From: Gracilaria gracilis
Taxonomy: Eukaryota; Rhodophyta; Florideophyceae; Gracilariales; Gracilariaceae
DNA: 64,000 nucleotides
Reading direction: 5' to 3'
Assembly (NCBI GenBank): GCA_030374805.1
Contig: JARGSG010000128.1
Coordinates: 1 to 64,000, forward strand
Shown here: positions 55,301-63,100 of the stretch, piece after piece
Layout: each line of letters begins with the position of its first letter
Position numbering within the stretch: position 1 is the stretch's first letter
Notes under the pieces: generated by a model
The model's input: only the letters and a program-made list of their open reading frames with translations
What the model was told of the DNA's origin: nothing
Databases searched by the model: none
Made by a program: the position numbers and the translations under genes

Positions 55301-55403
55301 GGTTGCACAAGTGTGCAGTGTTCAGCGAGACGAAGGCATGTGAAGCTCCGGGGTCCAGATGAAAGGCAACTGGAGATCCATTGAGCGTGCCAGAGTACAT
55401 CAT
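52284..55403 (-). CDS. gypsy-3 pol
   Basis: An open pol ORF of 1039 codons. The protease active site is HLDPGASHAFVS. The reverse transcriptase has LRMVCDYRALNRITIPDATP, FFVKKKSGE and the palm motif LVLYLDDILVYSRS (about residue 360), followed by RNase H (FALATDASKHAVGETLSQDG). The integrase has the HHCC finger (HGIGHVGADKTYF, CRSCQ), catalytic TFDFLTELS, VSDRDPKVASRFW and TDGQSENLIRTL, and the GPF motif. In-frame sequence continues upstream of the ATG at 55403 to the frameshift site at 55490-55496, so pol is probably made as a gag-pol fusion. The listed stop at 52284 comes after an apparent indel at 52334-52337. Confidence 0.93.
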   Translation of the reverse strand: MMYSGTLNGSPVAFHLDPGASHAFVSLNTAHLCNLSLEPSEYHLTELGNSTTVPIHFQATATIALQAGEAPVKVYVIDMKDTDNGLPLITVGRQWLQQVRPHVDWSSYSLTIKRANGSQAKVLPRNHSTSSKRVDKPTVPTITYKRMRRLVKQRGCELYALRLRPSTSVECHTELASIVDEFEDVFKEELPYELPPQRGQDFEINLRPGEPPPVRPVIRLSTAELDVLRNTLDGLLRKGLIRPSSSPFGAPVFFVKKKSGELRMVCDYRALNRITIPDATPLPLIDEALDQVAGATVFSQIDLVGAYHQMRIKEEDCHKTAIRTRYGSFEWRVLCFGLCNAPAAFSRLIASALRHLNGQCLVLYLDDILVYSRSMEEHKEHLRQLFSALREHKLYARPRKCSFGANKVEYLGFTVSDKGVSTQERLVSSVRDWPTPKNLKNVQQFVGLANFYRRFVKGYAAILQPLTDLLRSHTFEWTPSQQSAFDSIKAALTSAPVLAHPDPTKPFALATDASKHAVGETLSQDGHPIAYLSHRLSPSESNWDTGDQELLAVMIALRVWGPYLRGRRFLLQTDHDPIRYLQSKSRLTGRQCRWLDEIQEHSFEVEHLPGKRNVVPDALSRRPDHLPILRSLTICIPDLHARVRALYTSDPLARDILSGPSTQNNSSPRSRRISTNFSVCDGIIYWAGTGSLRLYIPEGILRDELTGYFHGIGHVGADKTYFNAARSVYWPQMYRYILRFVRQCRSCQSNKPVCKPPQGLLQPLPIPNRCWEIVTFDFLTELSTTCNGYDAILVIVDKLSKQSIFVPTKKTASAQDTAFLFEYHLFAKHGVPHTLVSDRDPKVASRFWKTLTQLLNVRSNTSTADHPQTDGQSENLIRTLSAMLRSLIQAAPSDWDTMLPTLEFEYNTSRHSSTRLSPFEVALGYNPHTPVTRTLGQCSDRSQSADDYVSRRQAMVTLAREHLAKASCNQKFYADRSRRDVSFEPGMLVLLRADNLSLTRRSSLPKKWQPRFIGPFRIQERLGASNLSYRVTMYHATRA

Positions 55404-55486
55404 CTCGCCGACGGGGTTGGCGTCGATAGCAGAAAGCTTTGGGAGCGATCGAGCGCCAAGCGGTGCCGCACCGGCGTGCGGCTCGA

Positions 55487-56773
55487 CTAGTTTTTCGAGC
55501 GATTCTTGTGACCGGAGGCTCTAGCCACGTTGAGTCGACACGGGTGGGAGGAATCACTCCAAGGTCCTTTTCCACACTTCATGCAACGATCGTGAGCGCG
55601 GTAGATGCGATTCTCCAGTGGGTTGCGGACATCGGCTGGTCCCCAACACTCTGAAGAAAGATCCTTGCCAATCAACGACGGTTCCGTAGACTTTCCAGAT
55701 CCTGATTTCGACGAACGGTCTTTGTTCTTCGACGTCTTTGATTTCGATGATGTGGACGACGGTTGGGATCCTTCATTCCATTTCTCCGAGATGTGGACTG
55801 TGCGCACAAAGTTGTACACTTCGGCCATGTTCGGTGGTCTACCATCTGGGAAGCGGACGGAGAGCTTCTTTTTGAAAAGAACAGGGAGGCTGAGTTGGAA
55901 GAAGGTGAACGCTTCCGTGACTGGAGTGTTGCAGATATCTACGAGCTCGCGAAACTTTGTGATATGGCTCTCAAGGGAGCCATCGCTGTACTTCATACGG
56001 ATAAGCTGGACACGCGCAAGTGCAGTCTCGTTTGCAGGGACGAATTCGGACATCATTGCAGTCTGGAGTTGTTCGAGTGTATGAAAGTTCTCTCCTTCTC
56101 GCGTCGTGCGGGAGAACCAATGGTCCGCGTTATCACGTAGCAGGCATGACGCAATGTGTACTTCTTGTGCTGCTGTGATTGAAGGACAGAGGATGGTTAC
56201 TTTGCGCACGTTGGAGACAAAAGAACGCACTTTGATCGATGTACGCTCGCTGTCACGGCCGTGGTAGGTCGAAAAGTTAGAGGACTTCAGAACCTGCAGG
56301 AGGGATGGTGTAGAAGGATTCGTTGGATGCGACGCTGTGACCGGCGGACCAGCTCTTGGAGTAAGAGACTGTGGTGATGGAACACTTTGCGGAGTTTCGA
56401 TGCGGTTCTGGAGAGCTTGCAATTGAGAAACTACCAAGGCCATGGTGTTCTGCTGTTCCTGAATCATTGACAGAAGAGCGGCAGGGGGAGGAGGAGATGT
56501 CGTGTGGTTAGAAGCAACGTTGATTGCAGCAGTGTTACCTGTATTGGCGGGGACAGGAGCTTCTGAATTCGAGTGGCTGATCTGCGCCAAGGGGAGAGCT
56601 GCTGGACTCATGTGAGAGAGCGACTGGGTTGCTGGCGGTGCCTCGGCAGGGACGGCTGAAACCTGTGGTGGTTCTGGCGGGAGAGACGCCGAACGACGGG
56701 ACGAAGCTGCTTGGGACGGCGGCGTGGGTGTGGGAACGCGGCGGCCAAGTTTCGACTGGCAGGCTAGCGGCAT
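55487..56773 (-). CDS. gypsy-3 gag
   Basis: 428 codons from ATG at 56773. Pro/Ser/Ala-rich N-terminal ~110 residues, then a helical segment (MIQEQQNTMALVVSQLQALQ). A Retrotrans_gag capsid domain follows at about 150-310 (FSTYHGRDSERTSIKVRSFV; YSDGSLESHITKFRELVDIC), then a basic Ser/Lys stretch. The terminal CMKCGKGPWSDSSHPC is an unusual knuckle (CX2CX9HXC). It ends with TAG at 55487-55489. Confidence 0.9.
   Translation of the reverse strand: MPLACQSKLGRRVPTPTPPSQAASSRRSASLPPEPPQVSAVPAEAPPATQSLSHMSPAALPLAQISHSNSEAPVPANTGNTAAINVASNHTTSPPPPAALLSMIQEQQNTMALVVSQLQALQNRIETPQSVPSPQSLTPRAGPPVTASHPTNPSTPSLLQVLKSSNFSTYHGRDSERTSIKVRSFVSNVRKVTILCPSITAAQEVHIASCLLRDNADHWFSRTTREGENFHTLEQLQTAMMSEFVPANETALARVQLIRMKYSDGSLESHITKFRELVDICNTPVTEAFTFFQLSLPVLFKKKLSVRFPDGRPPNMAEVYNFVRTVHISEKWNEGSQPSSTSSKSKTSKNKDRSSKSGSGKSTEPSLIGKDLSSECWGPADVRNPLENRIYRAHDRCMKCGKGPWSDSSHPCRLNVARASGHKNRSKN
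55490..55496 (-). promoter_or_regulatory. -1 ribosomal frameshift site between gag and pol of gypsy-3
   Basis: On the minus strand gag ends TCG AAA AAC TAG. The heptamer G AAA AAC fits the slippery pattern X XXY YYZ, and the pol frame is exactly -1 here. Pol reads on without a stop (LEKLVEPHAGAAPLGARS) into the protease. Downstream GC-rich sequence could fold into the usual stimulator. Confidence 0.75.
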
Positions 56774-56834
56774 CTTGGGACACGCAGCAGTGAAAGGAAA
56801 GATGTTGTGATGCGTTCCAGCGGTGAGGAACGAA

Positions 56835-56848
56835 AGTTGATGCTACCA
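56835..56848 (-). promoter_or_regulatory. primer-binding site of gypsy-3
   Basis: On the minus strand, two bases after the 5' LTR, TGGTAGCATCAACT. TGGTAGC fits the 3' end of initiator methionine tRNA (GCUACCA). Confidence 0.6.
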
Positions 56849-56850
56849 AA

Positions 56851-57094
56851 TGTAATACAGAGGCGAGTGCACTGTATGATACGGGAAGATGATGAGATGT
56901 TGGGTCGTGGCTGGCTTCTCTCCACGCAAGAGGAGCAGTCCAGGTCGTACCTCTTTATTTATACTGCGCCTCAAAGCAGGCTTGCAGTTGAAACAGATAG
57001 CAACTGTGACCGAACCTAGCTTGAAGGTCACGCGCCGCTACAGAGGTCATGACTAAAGAAGACAGCAGCTTGTAGTACATACTACTTTGTCACA
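56851..57094 (-). repeat. gypsy-3 5' LTR
   Basis: 244 bases, nearly identical to 51756-51999, followed by CCGTT. Confidence 0.95.
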
Positions 57095-57099
57095 CCGTT

Positions 57100-58155
57100 G
57101 GCCTCAGCAAAGGTCGTAATGAAGTGTTACTTTCAAATGTTGAAGTGGAACTTGAAAGCAGAAGAGCAAAGTTGCTGAGTGAAACGTCTAACGCCAAAGT
57201 CATGGCGGAAGCCAAAGCTATAAGAAAAGCAGGCACTTTGAAAGTGCAGAAAATGGTTGGGAAAGTAGAATCCGGAATGAAGAAGGTTGGAACTGCCTAC
57301 GGCGTTGTCGCAGGTGGAATTGACTCTGCGGCAGGAGATCAAATGATACGCAATGCTGAGAGGCGCCGCAAGAATGGAGAAATTTCGCAACAAGAATATG
57401 AAAGACAAATGCGAGACGGCAGACTCCGTATGGCATCAGGTGTGTTCGGTGTTGGCGACGCTGTGAATAACATTCGTCAGCTGGTCGCCGACAAACTTGG
57501 AGACAAAGTGAAGACATTTTCGAAGGGGGCTAGAATGGGACTTCGGTTCGCCTCCGTCGTTGGTGGAGCCTTTGCTATCAGTATGGGCGCTACTTCGTTG
57601 ACGAAGAATGCTATAGCTTCTCACGACGCGTCTGCTAGTGGAAATATTGGAAGGGCTGCAATGTTTGGCATAATGGCTGGATTAGATGCTGTGTCAATCG
57701 CTCTGGATGGTGTCAGTATGGTCTGTGATTTGGTTCCAGGCATTGGACAGGCTATTTCTTTAGTCGTTGATCTAGTGAACACTGTTGTCAGTCTCATCAA
57801 CACCGTCATTGGAATATTCACTGACATGGTAGACACTAGGACTCCAGAAACGAAACTCAGAGAAGAACTTGATGAGTATGTACAATCGGAACCATTCCAA
57901 AATTATCTCAAGAACCAAGCAGAGTATTACAAAAGCCTGAACTATGATGTTTTTACATTAATGGTTGATGCCAAAACCGTTGGTCTTGATCAAGAAGGTA
58001 ATGATCCTACAAGAGTTACCAATGAGTCTGTGGTGGCGCTGAGTGAAAAAGCACAGGCAGACATTGCCAATGCAAATCTCCGATTGGCATTAGTGGACAA
58101 TACAGAAACAGGCCACAGACTATTCGGGCGATTGGGGGCCGAAATCACATTTTAA
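57100..58155 (+). pseudogene. RTX/pore-forming toxin-like gene, middle part
   Basis: The frame continues from the target duplication without stop to a TAA at 58153-58155. Numbering from the ATG at 57124, residues 1-135 are basic and helical with Gly-rich patches. Residues about 139-160 (LRFASVVGGAFAISMGATSL) and 178-235 form Gly/Ala/Val-rich hydrophobic segments (VSMVCDLVPGIGQAISLVVD, VVSLINTVIGIF). A hydrophobic, Gly-rich stretch before RTX repeats is typical of the membrane-inserting part of Mcf/FitD and TcdA/B-like proteins. The polar tail (residues 240-330) leads to LFGRLGAE, where the frame is lost at a run of five G (58134-58138). The -1 frame there goes straight into RTX-type repeats (next entry). 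Confidence 0.55.
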
Positions 58156-59747
58156 TGGGAGGAATGGGCTCGAATAAGATATTTGGCGGTTACGGTAATG
58201 ATTTGCTACGGTTCCACCCAGGAATTGATTCCCAAGCCGCTGGAGGCCCCGGCGACGTCGACACTCTCCAATTACACTTCTCCGCCTGTCCTGCCTTGGA
58301 CCAAGTGCAAGAAGATCCAAAGGCTCTAAACCCTGGTCCAGCAAGTCGTCAGCGAATATATGTAGATTTGTCTCGTCAATCCAGAGAAGAAGGTCGTGGT
58401 GGCATTGCTTTGGGAGCTTTACTTCGCGGGATTCATATGTTGGACCGTCGCGTGCTGGCATCCCATATGCACATCCCGGCATTTGTACACGAGTCCGCAT
58501 TGAGCAATGAAGTAATAGCTCTCTTCAGAACGAACAGTACACAGCTTTCGAGCGCTGACACAGTTCCAATGCGGAAAAAACTGTTATGGTATCTCGCTGA
58601 TGACGGTAATTACAAATACCTTACCGATGGACACTATTTCTACCGTCATAGCAACGATGAGCAAGGAAATGCATCGCTTCTTCGAGCAGCATTCACTATG
58701 GATGACGTGGATGTCTCTCAAGCTGTGTATAACGAGTCAGTTGGATACATGCAATACAAGGATAATTTATTCATGGCCCTGCTTACGTTTGCTTTCAAGA
58801 AAACGACAAGAGTGGATGGAATTGAACGAGTGGTCGTGACCCCTGGAGGCAATGTTGGTGTACCGCACTGTCAAGTTGTTGCTGATCCTTTTGTACAAAT
58901 GATCGATTTGTACAAAGGTCATAACGGATATACCTATGTTAATAACGGGTCAAGTACAGTGATTTTCTCAGGGGGCAATTCTCGTGAATTTCAGATTGTG
59001 CAATATATCGAAGCAGACAAACCGAGTACGTTGATTATCAATGGAGACAGGCGCGATACATATCGAAACAATCGCAGGGGTGATACGAATCAATACGTGT
59101 TACTGGATCATGATGTTCTCGTATCCGAGGTGAACAGGAAGCCCAACTTGTGCAACGACAAAGTTTGGTCAGAGAACAGAGTTGATCGAGCGGTGTTTGT
59201 CAAGAACATGGAAACAATCATTTTTGGTTCAGATGTTGAAGACTCGTACGACTTTTTAATTGACGCAGTTAACCTCTCGACAGGCCATCGCTTCATCGTC
59301 AACACTTTCTCAGACTTTTTCTTTGTGGGGACCCAAGGAGATGACTATGTTGCGCTGCAACAAATAGGTGAACGCGGTTCAGTGGACGCCCAGCAGGGTC
59401 TTAACATGCTTTCCATGGCAGACTGGCGCGGAACGAACCCAATTCGCATCCAACTAGGAAACAAATCGAACCCGATCGGTCTCTTGACTGGGGAGTCACT
59501 CAGCGTCGAACTGCTCAATTTCCAGACGGTGCAAGGGAACACCTACACCACTGAAATCGTAGGACATGAAGTTGAAGACAACTTGCTCATTTCGAACGGT
59601 GGTGAATGTACGGTGAAATCGCGCGGTGGAAACAACACTATGATAACCATGCGCGGTACGCACTGTTGTTGGATGTTGGCTGATAAAGGGAATTCTAGAT
59701 CAGGCGCCAACTACGGTAGAGGGGTTGGAAAGAAGGAGAAAGATTGA
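58140..59747 (+). pseudogene. RTX/pore-forming toxin-like gene, C-terminal part
   Basis: The open frame from 58140 starts in the RTX motif area: GGMGSNKIFGGYGNDLL (from 58155) is two consecutive GGxGxDxL-like nonapeptides, which bind calcium in RTX proteins. About 500 residues follow with scattered beta-rich and Asn/Gly-rich segments (YKGHNGYTYVNNGSSTVIFS; ETIIFGSDVEDSYDF; FFVGTQGDDYVALQQ). The pattern resembles the RTX/beta-roll-like C-terminus of secreted bacterial toxins. The last ~25 codons, from about 59670, probably belong to the gypsy-4 LTR, so the true C-terminus is missing. Not recognised as any specific named protein. No eukaryotic domain is seen. Acquisition from bacteria is plausible but unproven. 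Confidence 0.55.
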
Positions 59748-60121
59748 GGCAGCTAGACAGAGCGGGCACACCCACACGAAGTTGCTCTTCTGTGTGAGTC
59801 ACCGTCCAGGAGGAAGGACGGCCTTTTATGCGTACCCCAGCCAAGCCAGTTGACTGCTGACTTGACAGACGTCATTGCACTTGTACATCACGCTAGCAGC
59901 CAAAGGTTCCGCAGGAACAAGATGGTAGGCGTCTAGAAAACTATCTGACGTAACCCTGACTACGCAATTTCCCGTACTGTCCGTTTGTTGACGTACTGCA
60001 CGTTTATCTCGATTTGCGCCCATATGCGTACGCGGCTTAGTCCTGACGTCAGCCAAGACATGTATGATGCATTGATGTATGTCCAACGCAGAGCGGCAAC
60101 GGTGATGCAGAGTAGACAACA
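59674..60121 (-). repeat. probable gypsy-4 3' LTR
   Basis: Inferred from one copy only. The right end at 60121 (gacaaca) is followed by gcgccccgtaag, on the minus strand a purine-rich CTTACGGGGCGC directly before TGTTGTCT. The left end is placed at TGTTGGCT (59674), which forms a short inverted repeat with TGTTGTCT; 59664 is an alternative. The other LTR lies outside the window. Confidence 0.5.
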
Positions 60122-60156
60122 GCGCCCCGTAAGAATTGAAGAGCAGAATGAAAATC

Positions 60157-63100
60157 TTACATGTTTGCAGCAGCGATGTTGCTTTGCCGTTTCGTTCCCG
60201 TGGCGGACACCTCCTCCAGGTATTCCTTTACAAGAACTGGAACGTCGTCGCGGAGAGAATCCAAGGACACCCAATCCATTTCACTTTCAGAGAATCCACG
60301 CCATTTCACTAACAACTCGGCAATCCCCTTCCTCAGTCTAATATCCTCAAAACGATCAATTACGAGTAGTTCCCCTTGCTGATAAGAAAGGTAGTTGCGT
60401 AGTTCTTCAGTGACCTCGAACTCTCTGTTGCGGAAAAACTTCAACCTTCTTCCGTGGACCTCCTGCTTCTGACCATCCAGCAGCGACTCAATGACAAAGA
60501 TGTACTCCGATCTGCACTCTACGACACGAAATGGCCCCATCCACTTCAGAGAGGGCTTTCGCGTACGTTCGCGTTCCAAGACGCCACGGAGAACAAAGTC
60601 ACCCTCCTGAAAGTTTGGAGCACGCACGTTAGTCTTCCTGTTGTGTGATTCAACAGCCTTTCTTCGTTTCTCCGTGCATCGTTCCGCTACCTCTTTGTGC
60701 ATGGAACAGAGGGCCTTCTGTGTTTCTTCAATATTGCGGAGTTGTTTTCCACGGATGTTATCGAGAGACAAAATTCTTGTCTTGCCTCCGACTTTCCTTG
60801 TGATCGCTGACAACGGGGTATCCTGCCTGTGGCCTGTGAATACTGTGAGTGGGCAGCGGTTACCCAGGCGGTCCAAGATAGAGCTGTTGAGAGCAGCCTG
60901 AACCACGGGCAAGATACTTGGCCAACAGTTCTGTGGGAGTTGAAATTCCGAGAGCAGAGCTCTACACGCTCTCAAAAGCTCGCGGCAAACCACTTCCACA
61001 GTTCCATTTGACCATGGACAATATGCCAGAGTGAAGTGGTGAGATGAATTCGTTTTCTCCTTAAGGTGCCGCACCACTTCGTTCTTGAAGTGCGAGCCCC
61101 TGTCAGAAATCCATTGAGTTACTACCCCAAAGGCAGCAAACCACCGAATTAACTCGTCAGCAACTACTTCTGCCGTATTCTCCGTTGTGGGAACCAACCA
61201 AACATACCCGCTGTGGTCATCCTTAAGTACAAGGACGTACAGTAGGTCGTCCTGTCCAGGAGACATGTAGCAAAAATCGAAATGTAGCAGTTCGTTTGGC
61301 TTCTCGGCGTGCAAAGCATGTCCCAATGGGCGAGGAATAGTCTTGGCCGGCTCGGTGCAGAGGCAGTGAAGGCAGGTTTTCACGAATGACTTCAAATCGT
61401 CATCCATGTTCTTCCAGTAAAAGAATGCCTTCGTGGTTGCAAGAGTGACTTTCGAACTTCTGTGCCCGCCAGACCCAGTGTGCGCTGCGACAACAATGCG
61501 CAGCTTGAGAAGATCTGAGTCAGATGGGACCCACAGTACGTCTTTCTCGTTTCGGATTCCGTCTTCGGTCTTCGTGAACCCCTTTGGAGGCACCTCCTCT
61601 GTTGATGACTGTGCCTCTTTGACTTGGTGAATGTCAGGCCAGTCGAGCTTGCTGTCCGTGCCGGGGTTGATTGGTGCTACCATAAGAGCCTTGCATCGTA
61701 ACATCTTGGCGGCGACAACTGTCCTCGTGGGGTTGACAGCCCAACGGGTCAGCATGTCGGCCCATACGTTTTGCACGCCGGGCAAATGCTCTACCACGTA
61801 TCTAAACCCACTGAGTTTGATAGCCCAGCGCATCAATTTGCTGGCCGTTTGTCTCGAGATACCAGGGTTCCTCCCGTACGGGTCGTACAAGTACACAAGG
61901 TTGGCATGATCTGTGAAGATGTTTACCTCACGTCCGGTAACCAAGTAATCAAGACGACACATTGATTCCACGATAGCAAAGCCTTCCTTTTCGGGTACTG
62001 ACCAGTTGACAGCTGATCCTGTAAAAGAACCCGAAAGGAAACAAAGAGGCTCGTGTTGCTGCTCTTCGATGGCTTTGTGTCGGTCCGACGCAGGCACTTG
62101 TGTAAGAATGGCTGACCAATGTGTATCAGACGCATCTGTAAATAGACACAGATGATGATCGTGCTTAGGATGCGCAAGCTTTACGGCGGCGGTCAGTTGA
62201 TTTTTGATGTCAGCAAATGCTAAATCGAGCTCGGCGCCCCATGAGTCGGTGATGGAAAGGTTGCGCAGGGCGCGTTTGGTTCGCTTTCCAGCCTTTGCGT
62301 AACAGCTCTCAAGCAGTTGATGCAGAGGAGCGATGCGTTCAGAGTAAGCGGGAATTGAATTACGCATCCAATTCGTTGCACACACGAATTGCTGGAGCTC
62401 GCTCGCCATACTGGGCTTCCGCATTTCTGTGAGAACTGCATAGTGTCGTGGGTGATACTGTACTCCTTCTGCTGAGATGATGCGCCCACAGAACTGAACT
62501 TGAGAAGCGAATAACGTGGTCTTCTCCGCATGAATCTTCATGCCGATTTCTTCACAGACAAGAAAAAAGGTTTCAAGATTGGCAAGTAGATCTTCTTCGC
62601 TCTTGGCATACAACAGAAAATCGTCGATCCACTGTAAAAGGTTCGACACTCTTCCCTCAAACTTGTTCGAGAGTACGGCTTGAAAGTGATTTCCTGAGTC
62701 ACTACCGCCTTGCAAGAGGCGTTTGGAGGAGTAGACTCCGATTGGAGTTTGAATGGACATCATTTCCTGGGACTCTGCAGAAAGTGGTACCTGCCAATAA
62801 CCGTGGGCTAGGTCAATTTTGGCAAAGCATGTGCTTCCCGAAAGATCCTGGAAATGCGATTCCAGATGTGGCATAGCGGACTGGATAGGTACAGTGCGTG
62901 CATTTGGGCCACGGAGGTCTACAGTGAATCTCAGCTTTGTCGAACCAGGTTTCGGTACTGCGAGGGCTGGCGATGCCCACCTGGCTGACGGATTCTTGTA
63001 GATGGCTCCCATAGCCTCCAGTTCGCGTATCGTTCGGATGATGAACTCTCTCTGTTGTGGTGCGTAACGTCTCTGCGACGATCTGTACGGCTTTGCATTT

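Larger units (their letters stand above)
51751..57099 (-). mobile_element. Ty3/gypsy element gypsy-3 with target duplication, young
   Basis: 5.34 kb, minus orientation, LTRs 51756-51999 and 56851-57094 (244 bp each) that differ at about two positions. The target duplication CCGTT is at 51751-51755 and 57095-57099. Gag and pol are in -1 relation, with a chromodomain at the C-terminus. It sits inside the coding sequence of the RTX-like gene. Confidence 0.95.

Noticed and set aside
50621..59747. Bacterial contamination as the source of the RTX-like region
   Set aside because: Eukaryotic retroelements lie inside and on both sides with an exact target duplication, so the gene was in this genome when gypsy-3 inserted. 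Only a misassembly outside that element would change this.
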